The position numbers and the translations under genes are program-made. A stretch of 64,000 nucleotides of DNA from Chitinophaga varians (GTDB taxonomy: Bacteria; Bacteroidota; Bacteroidia; Chitinophagales; Chitinophagaceae), in contig NZ_JABAIA010000001.1 of NCBI RefSeq assembly GCF_012641275.1, positions 1,984,001 to 2,048,000 of the forward strand, given 5' to 3'. Positions 1 through 8,638 of this stretch are shown in pieces. Each line of letters begins with the position of its first letter. Position 1 is the stretch's first letter. The notes beneath the pieces were generated by a model. The model worked only from the letters and a program-made list of their open reading frames with translations. It made no database searches and was not told the DNA's origin.

Positions 1-294
1 TGATGGCAACGTGGTGGACAAAGCACATAACAACGAACCCAAAGTAAAGAGGGAAATAGCGCCGATATAAAGATTGAAAAAACCGATTCTGTTCTTTAAC
101 CAGTTGGTGAGCGGCATAAGCACAGAAAAACTCAGCATGTAGACGGTGATCACCCATTCAATTTCGCTCAGCGTACAATTGAATTGTTTACTCATAACGG
201 GCAGGGATATATTGACAATGCTCGAATCTATCCCCGCCATGGTGGTACCCATGATGATCACTATCAGAATACCGGTCCTGTTGACATCTCTCAT
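1..294 (-). CDS. MFS drug-efflux transporter, DHA2/EmrB-QacA type (N-terminal part only)
   Basis: The frame reads leftwards off the window edge, so only the first 98 residues are present. They show a short basic N-terminus, a first membrane helix containing the DHA2-type phrase GIDSSIVNISLPVM, then VMSKQF, the segment EWVITVYMLS, a second helix and the loop between helices 2 and 3 (LTNWLKNRIGF). This is the start of a 14-helix proton-antiport drug exporter of the inner membrane. The ATG at 294 overlaps the stop of the upstream gene in an ATGA, so the two are translationally coupled. The substrate cannot be judged from this fragment. The family call is firm; the gene is incomplete only because the window ends. 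Confidence 0.85.
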   Translation of the reverse strand, partial: MRDVNRTGILIVIIMGTTMAGIDSSIVNISLPVMSKQFNCTLSEIEWVITVYMLSFSVLMPLTNWLKNRIGFFNLYIGAISLFTLGSLLCALSTTLPS

Positions 295-653
295 ACGCGG
301 TCTTTCATCATAAAGATAAGCTGGGCTTTGGCCACCAGCGGGTTGAGCGGGTTGCAGTTGATCATCAGCAGATAGGTGGCCAGCTCTGACAGTTGCCAGT
401 CTGTTTCCATTTCACCACCGTCCTTAAAGCAAAATATTTTGTGAAAGTTATAGTTGACAGGTATCTGCAAAGAGGCACAGGCATGCATGGCCCTGTCAAG
501 CGGTTCCTGTATCATAGCAGGGTCTTTATATCCCAGCTCCTGCATGATCTCGCTGGCGGTATACAGCAGGGGCGGGTTTCTCAGTTGTGAAATTCTCTCA
601 GTGGCAATCACTTCTTCCAGGTAATCAAAAAGTTTAAGCATGACCATTCTCAT
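291..653 (-). CDS. Small DinD/Bro-N-like protein
   Basis: A 120-residue cytoplasmic protein. Residues 25-110 align by eye with the N-terminal domain of E. coli DinD: a segment like [12 protein letters not shown] (DinD has SARQLGKLLGYSE), a RAMHACASL stretch (RAKEACENSG), an NFHKIF segment (DHFEEI) and a C-terminal [21 protein letters not shown] (LSRYACYLVVQNGDPAKP.A). DinD is a DNA-damage-inducible protein that inhibits RecA filaments, but its function resides in a much longer chain and this one stops after the domain. The gene overlaps the 3' end of the dnaJ-like gene by 20 bp and the MFS start by 4 bp. Three in-frame ATGs (653, 647, 641) could serve as start. The position after a cbpA-type gene is where CbpM sits in other bacteria, but the sequence does not look like CbpM. 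The similarity is an unaided reading. Confidence 0.6.
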   Translation of the reverse strand: MRMVMLKLFDYLEEVIATERISQLRNPPLLYTASEIMQELGYKDPAMIQEPLDRAMHACASLQIPVNYNFHKIFCFKDGGEMETDWQLSELATYLLMINCNPLNPLVAKAQLIFMMKDRV

Positions 654-1575
654 TTAGTTGTGAAAGTTGCTGAAACAGTTCTTTTTCCTTGTCGGAAAGG
701 TTTTTCGGAATATGCACGACCGCTTTAATGTACAGATCGCCGGCGGTGCCTTTATGGTCATATGCCGGCATGCCTTTGCCTTTTAACCGGAATATCCTGC
801 CGCTATCTGTGCCGGCGGGGATATTCATGCTCAGGGTAGTGGCGGGGGTAGGCACGGTCAGTTTACCACCCAGGATGGCCGTATACAGGGGTAACGGCAC
901 TTCGGTATGAATATCCTGTCCTTTGAGTTCGTATTGTGGATGAGCGCTCAGCTGGATAGTGATCAGCAGGTCTCCCGGCTGGCCACCCTGCCGTCCCGGT
1001 GAGCCCTTTCCCTTAAGACGGATCACCTGTCCTTCCTGCAGCCCCGGCTTCAACTTGATATTTAGCCGGCTGCCATTCACCTCCACCTGCCGGGTGGCGC
1101 CATTATAGGCATCTTCCAGCGACACCTCCATGGTGGCCTGTACATCACGGCCACGGCCCGGACCTTGTTGCTGCCGCCGGCCGCCTCCAGAAAACCGGCT
1201 GCCAAACAGCTGTTCAAAAAAATCGGAAAAACCACCCTCTCCGCCAAACATGTCTTCCATATTGCCGGAATAGGTGTAACCGCCTTGTCTGCCGCCGCCG
1301 CCATACTGCGACCAATCAAAATCCTCCGGCCGGCCGCCGTGTTGCTCGTAATACTTGTAGTTTTCCCCGAACTGATCGTATTTTTTGCGTTTCTCCTCGT
1401 CACTTAAGACTTCATACGCTTCGTTTATCTCCTTGAATTTATCTTCAGCGGCCTTATCTCCCTGGTTCTTGTCAGGATGATATTTTACCGCCAGTTTCCG
1501 GTATGCCTTTTTGATCTGTTCCGCCGTTGCTGTCTTCTCTACACCAAGTATCTTGTAGTAATCTTTTACATCCAT
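634..1575 (-). CDS. cbpA: DnaJ-class co-chaperone, CbpA-like (type B Hsp40)
   Basis: 313 residues. An N-terminal J domain (about 4-70) carries the HPD signature in KYHPDKNQG and stimulates DnaK ATPase activity. A Gly/Phe/Arg-rich linker (about 75-145, with YGGGGRQGG and [15 protein letters not shown]) follows, then the two C-terminal substrate-binding beta domains (about 148-300, with RLKGKGMP). The CxxCxGxG zinc-finger repeats of true DnaJ are absent, which places it in the CbpA/DjlA-like class B group. Cytoplasmic. It heads a three-gene minus-strand unit with the DinD-like gene and the MFS exporter, all with overlapping ends. The symbol is by architecture; a generic 'DnaJ C-terminal domain protein' is the cautious name. 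Confidence 0.9.
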   Translation of the reverse strand: MDVKDYYKILGVEKTATAEQIKKAYRKLAVKYHPDKNQGDKAAEDKFKEINEAYEVLSDEEKRKKYDQFGENYKYYEQHGGRPEDFDWSQYGGGGRQGGYTYSGNMEDMFGGEGGFSDFFEQLFGSRFSGGGRRQQQGPGRGRDVQATMEVSLEDAYNGATRQVEVNGSRLNIKLKPGLQEGQVIRLKGKGSPGRQGGQPGDLLITIQLSAHPQYELKGQDIHTEVPLPLYTAILGGKLTVPTPATTLSMNIPAGTDSGRIFRLKGKGMPAYDHKGTAGDLYIKAVVHIPKNLSDKEKELFQQLSQLNENGHA

Positions 1576-1756
1576 AAGTATACAACATGTGATGATTGAA
1601 ACTTGTTCAGGAGTTTAAAATGGTCACAAGAAATATACCGGAAAAAAGTGGCATTTTATAGGGAAAAAGCGATTCTTTACGCCGGTCGCACTCCACGCTG
1701 TGGCTGCCGGCATAGCTGCCACGGGAACGGCAATACGACGTTTGCTGCTCAGGCGT

Positions 1757-1900
1757 CCCAGGGCTGAAGCCCTGGGCTACGATTAGGGATCAGATCGCGA
1801 TACGGTATACGTCCATATTGCAGGAACAGCAATATCACGGCACATAATTCACGGTTCATATAAACAGCAACTCAACGTAGCCCAGGGCTTTAGCCCTGGG
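1757..1900. repeat. Inverted pair of REP-like palindromes (REPIN-like)
   Basis: Two near-identical 20-bp palindromes, CCCAGGGCT-nn-AGCCCTGGG type, lie at 1757-1776 and 1881-1900. The first is followed by GCTAC and the second preceded by GTAGC, so the pair is a larger inverted repeat around about 100 bp. The right copy contains the stop codon of the glutaminase gene. The rest of this 314-bp gap (1576-1889) holds no gene that can be supported. A third copy lies at 3125-3144. Confidence 0.75.
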
Positions 1901-2930
1901 AGAACAAATTCAGTTTAAGTTCATCAATAATATATTGCAGCGCCTTCTGCGCTTTCACGCTATTCCCCGATTTGTCCAGCGGCGGCGCAAATACCGCAAT
2001 GGCCATCTTACCCGGCGCTACGGCGATAATACCGCCGCCCACGCCGCTTTTGGCAGGCAGACCTGTATGATACACCCATGAACCGGTATTGTCATAAAGG
2101 CCTTCTGTGATCATCGTGGCCAATATCCGCGGGCACAAAACCGCGTCGATCACTTTCTCACGGCTGACCGGGTTAACGCCGTTATTGGCCAGGGTGCCGG
2201 CCATAATGGCCAGGTCACGGGTACTGGAGCCATAAGAACATGCACGGGTGTATAAGTCCACCGATTCACTGACATCGCCATAAAAGCGGCCATAGGAATA
2301 CAGCAGCCAGGCAATAGCCCTGTTATGAAGGTTGGTAGCGGTTTCAGAGGCATATAACTGTTGGATGACCGACAACCGCCGGGAGGCAAACTTTGCCATC
2401 ATATCGTCTATCATGGCCCATTTGGCGGCACTGTTCGGCGCCCGGATAAAGCTGTTGGTGGCCATCGCGCCGGCATTCACGAGCGGATTCACTGCCCGAT
2501 GCGGGTCCAGCTCTACGGCCATCACCGAGTTAAAAGGCATACCAGTGGCGTTGACCCCGATGCTGTCTTCCACGGCTTTGGCGCCCCGCTGCTGCATGGC
2601 CAGCGCCAGCACAAACACTTTGGAAATAGATTCTATCCCGAACTCATATTTGGTATCGCCCAACTCCAGCACTTTCCCGTCGGCCGTACAAATGGCAATC
2701 CCAAACAGCTCTGGATCTATATTCGCCAGATAGGGAATGTAGCTGGCATTGGCGCCGCCACTGCTGCTCTTAAACTGGTTATAAGCCTGCTGCATCACTT
2801 CGCGGATACGCTTTTCCGTAGGCGAAGTTTTTTTCTGCGCACCGCTGTGGCCCCAATAAAACATTAGGCCCGCCAGCAAAAACAGTGATCTTTTTGTGAT
2901 GGAATATTTCAGGATTTCTTGTAAAGGCAT
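1890..2930 (-). CDS. glsA: Glutaminase A, probably exported
   Basis: 346 residues. Converts L-glutamine to glutamate and ammonia. This is the serine-dependent beta-lactamase-like glutaminase family. Visible motifs are the catalytic SxxK (S101-I-S-K104 in IESISKVFVLAL), NPLVNAGAMATNS, a Tyr-containing helix LYTRACSYGSS and the late glycine-rich strand KSGVGGGIIAV. A hydrophobic stretch at about 14-31 ending in HSGAQ looks like a signal peptide, so unlike the cytoplasmic E. coli enzymes this copy is probably periplasmic or anchored. Length beyond the leader matches the usual ~310 residues. The last codons (encoding SQG and the TAA stop) lie inside a REP-like palindrome. No operon partner. Confidence 0.92.
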   Translation of the reverse strand: MPLQEILKYSITKRSLFLLAGLMFYWGHSGAQKKTSPTEKRIREVMQQAYNQFKSSSGGANASYIPYLANIDPELFGIAICTADGKVLELGDTKYEFGIESISKVFVLALAMQQRGAKAVEDSIGVNATGMPFNSVMAVELDPHRAVNPLVNAGAMATNSFIRAPNSAAKWAMIDDMMAKFASRRLSVIQQLYASETATNLHNRAIAWLLYSYGRFYGDVSESVDLYTRACSYGSSTRDLAIMAGTLANNGVNPVSREKVIDAVLCPRILATMITEGLYDNTGSWVYHTGLPAKSGVGGGIIAVAPGKMAIAVFAPPLDKSGNSVKAQKALQYIIDELKLNLFSQG

Positions 2931-3124
2931 GATAAAGGATTTTGGTTTGGCAGTACCTATATCAGCCCGGACAGCTGATCTGCGCAGCTATCAGAACACC
3001 CTGAAGCGAATAAAGTTCAAACAGGACGGTTATTTCTGGGAGATAACCAACAAGAATTTGGGGAGATGATATCACGCTGCATCATCCACCGGCCCATTTT
3101 CAAATAAAACGAACCTCAACGTCA

Positions 3125-3144
3125 CCCAGGGCTTCAGCCCTGGG
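3125..3144. repeat. REP-like palindrome, third copy
   Basis: Perfect 20-bp palindrome of the same family as 1757-1776 and 1881-1900, here with TC in the centre. It is preceded by CTCAACGT as at 1881, so the repeat unit is longer than the palindrome. It supplies the TGA stop and the last two codons of the minus-strand 111-residue gene. Confidence 0.75.
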
Positions 3145-3469
3145 ACTGGGAAGCGCCATCCAAAATAGCATACGCCTCTAATAACGCCTGCACTTCCATG
3201 ACCATGCGGGCCAGCGCATTTACTTCTGCGGGCGTTAACAACATCATCACATGGTCTGCGGGCAAAGGCAGACAAACACTTTTCTCATGTTCCTGATAAA
3301 GCGGGTCAATATTATCTGAAAGGCGGACCACCATATCAGCGAAACAAAAAAACTCTTCCGGGGCCAGGTTAACAACGCTGGTGCCAAAGGCCATCTGAAT
3401 ACCTTTGCAATGGGGGCAACGGATCACATATCCATGGCTGCTATGATATAAAGTCTGATAATTACACAT
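3134..3469 (-). CDS. Conserved-looking small hypothetical protein with CxxC motif
   Basis: 111 residues, no signal peptide and no membrane helix. The N-terminus has CNYQTLYHSSHGYVIRCPHCKG, where Cys2 and the CPHC pair could bind a metal such as zinc, followed by a predicted beta region (QMAFGTSVVNL) and a C-terminal helix (LTPAEVNALARMVMEVQALLEAY). It resembles small single-gene proteins of Bacteroidota annotated only as domains of unknown function. I cannot name a function. The C-terminal SQSQG tail is contributed by a REP-like palindrome at the stop codon. A strong hairpin lies 20 bp upstream of the start. Confidence 0.75.
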   Translation of the reverse strand: MCNYQTLYHSSHGYVIRCPHCKGIQMAFGTSVVNLAPEEFFCFADMVVRLSDNIDPLYQEHEKSVCLPLPADHVMMLLTPAEVNALARMVMEVQALLEAYAILDGASQSQG

Positions 3470-3489
3470 AAGCTATTTTGCGGTTAGTG

Positions 3490-3521
3490 CCTCCAGCGGC
3501 CGGAGAACCGGCCGCTGGAGG
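3490..3521. other. Long perfect hairpin upstream of the 111-aa gene
   Basis: Left arm 3490-3503 and right arm 3508-3521 form a perfect 14-bp GC-rich stem around a 4-base loop (AGAA on the plus strand). There is no T-run on either side, so it is not a typical terminator. It lies in the probable 5' leader of the minus-strand gene starting at 3469 and could act on its mRNA or be another mobile palindrome. Confidence 0.7.
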
Positions 3522-3713
3522 GACTTATTCATCACTCTTTACTGAAATGAGGTTACAAACAACAGACACCTTTCTTTATAATGTATATAGCAAATACGCC
3601 GAAGCATTTTAGTAAATCAAAAATACACCGGAGCATACAACTGATATTGACGGATCAGGAAAACGATTTACGCAAAAAGGAAAGTTTCCTTAACATTCTT
3701 TTAGCATCTACAC

Positions 3714-3745
3714 AAAAAAGCGCCCGCTGTAAACACAGCGGGCGC
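3714..3745 (-). terminator. Rho-independent terminator of the sigma-FecR-TonB receptor-DUF4249 operon
   Basis: Perfect 11-bp GC-rich stem (3720-3730 with 3735-3745, loop AAAC). On the minus strand the stem is followed by a T-run (complement of AAAAAA at 3714-3719), so it ends leftward transcripts from the operon to its right. Confidence 0.85.
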
Positions 3746-3910
3746 AGGGGTTTCATAGGGTGCAACAATATCAGTTATTGATGAGCAAACCTACATCATA
3801 AAAAAACAATGCCTTTATCGGATCAGGAAAAATTATAATGATCTGAAAAAAATAGTTCGCAGTGCAACCTATTATCACTTTACGGTGCAGCATATTATCA
3901 GTGATACATC

Positions 3911-4762
3911 TTATTCCGTACTGAACACCAGTCTTTGGGAATTAATACCGGCAACGATGCCATAACCGTTATGTACATTGGTGTATACCGCGAAAGGTTC
4001 TGTAATCAGTACGCCGCCGTTCCGGGTCTGCATATCTAGTGTCCTGAAATATTTAAAACCGCTACAGGTAAGCGAGCTGACTTCTACCATCAGGCGAGTG
4101 GCGTTAATGGGTTGTTCTGTTTCCAGCACGAAGTTGACCGTCTTGCCGTCAAAGCGTGTATCATCCATGACCAGGCTGGAATAGTGCGTATTGGCGATCA
4201 CGTCAATCAGGTTATTGTTAAAGGCAGGGTCCAGGCGGAAATTGCGTGTAGTGTCCGGCAGATTGTCCGTACCATACGTAAATACGCGCAGCCGGTAATA
4301 GTCTGCGGCGCCAGGCCGGTCCTTTAGCGTGAAGACGATCCGCGTGCTGCCGCGCCGCGCCGTACCGTCAGACACCACCGGGGCGGGAGGAACGGTGTCC
4401 TGCGCAGTGACAGGTGTCAGTCCCGCAGCGGATACGTTTATCGTATAGTTGTTACCGTTAGCTATCTTTTCTTTGGACACAAAATAAGTACGTCCTTTAA
4501 TGCTTTGTTGCTGCAGTGCGCTCATAGCAATGCCGTTCTGCAGCAGGGTGACCTGTGCGTTGCCAATTTCTGTAAAACCGCTTTCATCATACACATTGGC
4601 CGGCACGCTGCGGGTAATACGGACATAAGCCACGCTGTCCGGCTGCAGCAGACTGTTAATCACAATCTTGTCACCTTCATATTTCAGCTGGATATTCACC
4701 CGCTCTTCACAGGCGCTCAGCAATGTCACGAACAGTACACCATATACGAAAAAAGATCTCAT
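3911..4762 (-). CDS. DUF4249 outer-membrane-associated lipoprotein
   Basis: 283 residues. A lipoprotein signal (LFVTLLSAC, Cys18) is followed by an immunoglobulin-like beta region (ERVNIQLKYEGDKIVINSLLQPD, about 20-140) and a beta-rich C-terminal half. DUF4249 proteins of Bacteroidota are typically encoded directly after a TonB-dependent receptor and are thought to be its surface or periplasmic partner, by analogy with SusD-type partners. Here the gene starts 10 bp downstream of the receptor stop, so they are co-transcribed and close to a terminator at 3714-3745. The ligand is unknown. Confidence 0.85.
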   Translation of the reverse strand: MRSFFVYGVLFVTLLSACEERVNIQLKYEGDKIVINSLLQPDSVAYVRITRSVPANVYDESGFTEIGNAQVTLLQNGIAMSALQQQSIKGRTYFVSKEKIANGNNYTINVSAAGLTPVTAQDTVPPAPVVSDGTARRGSTRIVFTLKDRPGAADYYRLRVFTYGTDNLPDTTRNFRLDPAFNNNLIDVIANTHYSSLVMDDTRFDGKTVNFVLETEQPINATRLMVEVSSLTCSGFKYFRTLDMQTRNGGVLITEPFAVYTNVHNGYGIVAGINSQRLVFSTE

Positions 4763-4772
4763 GCCTTGGGTT

Positions 4773-7421
4773 TTAAAATTTGATCGAATAGGTAATGCTG
4801 GGCAGGATAGGCATCACCGTTACCTTCGACAGGTAACGCTGTTTTTCTTCTTCGTCCCGTTTCATGTAATACAGGAACGGGTTCTTCTGATTATATACAT
4901 TATATACGCTGAGGTTCCAGCTTTTACGCCAGCGTTTTTTCTGCTTGGTATAAGTGATCCCTACATCTAACCGGTGTACATCGGCAGCACGGTAATTATA
5001 GCGGCCGTCGTACCGGTCGATCCCGATGTCCACACCGCTGCCGGGGTCCCAGGGGGACGCTGTGCCTACTCCATGGTAGCTGGCCACCGGCAGTGTAAGC
5101 GGCGCACCGGTGGTATAGTGCCACGATGCCGATGCTTCCCAGTGTTTGCCGATTTGTTGCGTCAGGACTATTTCCACATCATGCCGGTGATCGTATTTAT
5201 AAGGGAAAATGCGGCCCTTGTTGATATCGGGGAACTGCCGTGTGCTCCACGCCAGGGTGTAGCCCACCCAGCCGGTGGTGGAACCCTTTTGTTTTTTTAT
5301 CATCGCCTCTCCGCCGTAGCTCCAGCCTTTCCCTATTACCACGTTCTCATCCCACCGTTCCAGGGGTTGAGCAATCGCAGTACTGTTGTCTGAATATTCG
5401 ATCATGTTGTACATGGTCTTGTAATATCCCTCCAGGGTGAATTCAAAGGCGTTGTTCATACTGGTTTTTGCGATGCCTGCCGCCACCTGCCGCGAAAGCA
5501 TAGGCGCCACCCGTTGTGTGGAGGGTACCCAGATATCCGTTGGCAGCGAAGTTCCTGTACTGGACAACAAATGGATATACTGGTTCATATGGGTATAGGA
5601 GGCCTTTACCGCCCAGTTACGCGGTAACATATACCGCAGCCCCAGTCTTGGCTGTAGGGACTGATAAAAGCGGCCTTCCACCACAAACCCCGACGCATGT
5701 ACCCCCAGGTTGGCATACAGGTTCTCGCCCAGCCGCCAGTCGTCTTCCAGGTATAACAACATTTCAGTGCCGCGTATATTCAACCAGTTTTTAGCGGTAT
5801 CCAATGGTGTTACGGCAGTGGCGCCTTTATCGGAAAGATTCATCAGGCCTGGCCGGAAATAATGCGCGATGAGAGCGCCACCGAAGCGGATAGCGTGACT
5901 GGGTCTCGGGCGGAAATCAAAATCAGCTTTCAGCCCGATATTCTCCATCCGCGAAAAATATTTTCCGTACAGGTCAGAAGCCTGTCCGGTGGCCGGCATC
6001 TGATATTTAAACTGATACTCCGTCCGGAAGGCATATTGGGAGTAATTGAGGCTGACGTTGGAAAAAAGGCGGGTATTGTAAATATGGTTCCAGCGCAGCC
6101 CTCCGATGGTATTGCCCCATCCCAGCTGGAAACGGCTGCTCTCCGCCATCCGGCCGGCGGCATCCGGCACAATGCTGTCCGGCACCGATTTGATCAACAG
6201 GTTATCTTCTCCCTTATACAGGCTTAGGTAGATCCTGTCTTTCGGGGAAAAAATATGATTGATTTTAGCATTCACGTCATAGAAATATGCGTAGAAAGCA
6301 CCCCCGCTGCCGAGTTCTCCATCAGTCCTGAGCGTAGCATTGTATAACAGGTCGGGGTAAGAGCGACGGGCAGAAACAATAAACGAAGTTTTGTCTTTGA
6401 CGATAGGCCCTTCCACATTAAACTTGGCGGAGATCATTCCGATCGCTACATCTCCATGGTAATGGCGCATATCCCCGTCTTTCAGGGAGATATCCACCAC
6501 AGACGACAGCCGTCCGCCGAAACGCGCAGGGAAAGCGCCTTTATAAAGGTCCGCCGACTTCACCACTTCCGCATTGAGCAGGGAATATACCCCGAAGAAA
6601 TGCGAGAAGTTGAATACGGGCGTACCGTCCATCAGGATGAGGTTCTGGTCGGGGCTGCCGCCTCTTACATGCAGGCCGCCGGCGCCGTCCATACCACCGC
6701 CCACGCCGGGCATGGATTGCAGGGTGCGCATCACGTCTGCTTCTCCGAGTAATTTGGGCATGGACTGTACCGCGGCCAGTGGCAGGTGTACCTTGCTCAT
6801 CTGGGTCTGGTCCTGTATTTTGGTCTTATCCGTTCCGCTGACCACCACTTCCTGTAAACTGGCCAATGGCTGCAGCGGTACCAGCAATATCCTGTTGGCC
6901 TGCCCGTCAACCGGCAGCAGGGCCGGCTCATAACCTACGTAAGAAACAATCAGGCTGTTGGTGTCCTTGACGGTCGTCAGGCTGAAAAAACCATATTGAT
7001 TGGTAGTGGTGCCCTGTTTGAGCGTGGGGGCATAGATGGTGGCGCCGGGGAGTTTTTCACCGCTGACGGCGTCTTGCACATATCCGCTGATGGTGCGGGT
7101 GGTACGTTTCACCTGTTGCAGCACCAGCTGGTCGCCAACGCGGGTAAAACGGATATCATCAGGCGCAAAAAGATCCTCCAGCAGGCTTTTAAGCCGCTGT
7201 TGATATGCTGTGACCGTAACTTTACGGGACAAGTCTACAAGTTCCCTGCTATATGAAAAATGGATGCCATATCCTTTCTCCAGTATCTCACAGACCACCC
7301 TCAGCGGCTGGTCCTTTACTACCACTGTGACTCTTGTTTGCCAATCCCACCCTGAAACTTTTAACGGAAAACATAAAAACAAACAAATGATTCCCGTCAG
7401 CAGTTTGCCGGCTAACGACAT
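4773..7421 (-). CDS. TonB-dependent receptor with N-terminal STN signalling domain (FecA-like)
   Basis: 882 residues from the ATG at 7421. That start places a clean signal peptide (MSLAGKLLTGIICLFLCF) first; the frame is open to 7472. Order of domains: signal peptide to about 25; STN (secretin/TonB short N-terminal) domain about 30-100, which transmits ligand state to a FecR protein; a carboxypeptidase-regulatory-like beta domain (about 108-190, ISGYVQDAVSGEKLPGATIY); plug (about 205-320, MQSMPGVGGGMDGAGGLHVRGG); 22-strand barrel ending in aromatic YSIKF. It imports an unidentified ligand across the outer membrane and, with FecR and the ECF sigma factor just upstream, forms a surface-signalling loop. 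A DUF4249 partner follows. Confidence 0.92.
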   Translation of the reverse strand: MSLAGKLLTGIICLFLCFPLKVSGWDWQTRVTVVVKDQPLRVVCEILEKGYGIHFSYSRELVDLSRKVTVTAYQQRLKSLLEDLFAPDDIRFTRVGDQLVLQQVKRTTRTISGYVQDAVSGEKLPGATIYAPTLKQGTTTNQYGFFSLTTVKDTNSLIVSYVGYEPALLPVDGQANRILLVPLQPLASLQEVVVSGTDKTKIQDQTQMSKVHLPLAAVQSMPKLLGEADVMRTLQSMPGVGGGMDGAGGLHVRGGSPDQNLILMDGTPVFNFSHFFGVYSLLNAEVVKSADLYKGAFPARFGGRLSSVVDISLKDGDMRHYHGDVAIGMISAKFNVEGPIVKDKTSFIVSARRSYPDLLYNATLRTDGELGSGGAFYAYFYDVNAKINHIFSPKDRIYLSLYKGEDNLLIKSVPDSIVPDAAGRMAESSRFQLGWGNTIGGLRWNHIYNTRLFSNVSLNYSQYAFRTEYQFKYQMPATGQASDLYGKYFSRMENIGLKADFDFRPRPSHAIRFGGALIAHYFRPGLMNLSDKGATAVTPLDTAKNWLNIRGTEMLLYLEDDWRLGENLYANLGVHASGFVVEGRFYQSLQPRLGLRYMLPRNWAVKASYTHMNQYIHLLSSTGTSLPTDIWVPSTQRVAPMLSRQVAAGIAKTSMNNAFEFTLEGYYKTMYNMIEYSDNSTAIAQPLERWDENVVIGKGWSYGGEAMIKKQKGSTTGWVGYTLAWSTRQFPDINKGRIFPYKYDHRHDVEIVLTQQIGKHWEASASWHYTTGAPLTLPVASYHGVGTASPWDPGSGVDIGIDRYDGRYNYRAADVHRLDVGITYTKQKKRWRKSWNLSVYNVYNQKNPFLYYMKRDEEEKQRYLSKVTVMPILPSITYSIKF

Positions 7422-7548
7422 AATTTTAATGAATGACTTTGTTATCGGGATATTGGAGCACACCGCTAACAATGCTGAATAGCGAACCCACAGGGAGGTC
7501 TGCTACAGAAAGTCTCCCGGCAAGTTCGCTAAAAACCATAGGTGGTGC

Positions 7549-8538
7549 CTACTTCAATTTATAATGTCTGTCACCTGTTTTCTCCCACGATGCATTGAGC
7601 GTCATGGCCAATGCGTTCATCACATCTTCGATACTTTCGCCATTAAAGTTGGTGCTGACGGTCAGTTTCAACAGGGAAGTATTTTCCAGTTCCACTTTTA
7701 CGTCATACACTTCTGTGATGGTTTGCAGTACTTCCTCCAGCGGGGTATCATGAAAAGCAAGCGATTTTTTCTTTATATCAATGACATGTGTGGCGATGCG
7801 GAAAGCCGGACGGAGGCTGTCATTCCGCAGCAGCATGCCTTGTGTAAGCACTACGCTGTCTGCGTTGTCATGATCAATCACCATTACTTTACCGCTGGCT
7901 ACATGTACAGAAACTGCTTGTTGACCGGGCACATAATGTATGGTAAAGCGGGTACCCAGTACCTTTACCTCTGTATGTCCCAGCATTACCACAAACGGCT
8001 GTCCTGCATTACCGGCCACATCGAAGGTGGCCACGCCCTGCAGGCTGACGGTCCGGTTGCTGTTGTTATAATCTTTCGCCAGTTCCAGCCTGGAATCCTC
8101 CATCAGCTGAACGCTGCTGCCATCGGGCAGCTGGGCGGTGGCAGGCCCTGCGTACACAGCGGCCGGCTTTTTGGTGGTCAGAAACCACCATCCGGCGCCC
8201 AGGGCTATTAATAATACCGCCGCCACTTTCAGCAGGGTATAAATATAACCGGATTTACGCACCGGCTTAACCGGCTCCTTCGCGGACGGCGCCGCTGCCG
8301 GCGTCACATTCATTTTCGCATACAACTGCTGCCAGGAGCGGTCTGTCTCCACCGGCACCGCTACCGCCTGATCGGCGGCCGTCTGCAACACTTTGCCCAG
8401 CGACGCCAATAGCCTGGCGTTACCGGTATCTTCCTGCAACCAGGCCTCTACCCAGGCACGCTCCTCCGTATCCGCTTCATTCAGCAGATACTTGCAGAGC
8501 AAGGTATACAGTGCCTCGTCAAAATAGGTTGATGTCAT
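7549..8538 (-). CDS. FecR-family anti-sigma factor (DUF4974)
   Basis: 329 residues. A cytosolic N-terminal anti-sigma region (about 1-95, EALYTLLCKYLLNEADTEERAWVEAWL) precedes one membrane helix (about 100-120, LLKVAAVLLIALGAGWWFL). The periplasmic FecR domain (about 130-230, with LPDGSSVQLMEDSRLELA and FVVMLGHTEVKVLGTRF) and a C-terminal DUF4974/STN-like domain (about 255-329, FHDTPLEEVLQTITEVYDVKVEL) follow. It sequesters or activates the ECF sigma factor encoded upstream according to the state of the TonB receptor downstream. The spacing to the sigma gene (about 100 bp) and to the receptor (about 125 bp) fits one operon. Confidence 0.92.
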   Translation of the reverse strand: MTSTYFDEALYTLLCKYLLNEADTEERAWVEAWLQEDTGNARLLASLGKVLQTAADQAVAVPVETDRSWQQLYAKMNVTPAAAPSAKEPVKPVRKSGYIYTLLKVAAVLLIALGAGWWFLTTKKPAAVYAGPATAQLPDGSSVQLMEDSRLELAKDYNNSNRTVSLQGVATFDVAGNAGQPFVVMLGHTEVKVLGTRFTIHYVPGQQAVSVHVASGKVMVIDHDNADSVVLTQGMLLRNDSLRPAFRIATHVIDIKKKSLAFHDTPLEEVLQTITEVYDVKVELENTSLLKLTVSTNFNGESIEDVMNALAMTLNASWEKTGDRHYKLK

Positions 8539-8638
8539 GCGCAGTTGTACGTTTTTTTATCATGTCCCGCTATCGCGGATGTCCATAAAAGTAGACGCAT
8601 GGAAAATTATGTTTCCCCTATGCGTCCCCCTATAATTT

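Larger units (their letters stand above)
3470..3910. other. 441-bp intergenic region with two strong hairpins
   Basis: Between two minus-strand genes. It contains the 14-bp-stem hairpin at 3490-3521 and the terminator at 3714-3745. The AT-rich remainder (3530-3710 and 3750-3905) has no supported gene; a 66-codon plus-strand frame across it runs through the terminator and is not credible. Confidence 0.6.

Noticed and set aside
3581..3781. 66-codon plus-strand frame
   Set aside because: It runs through a minus-strand terminator and has no recognisable features.
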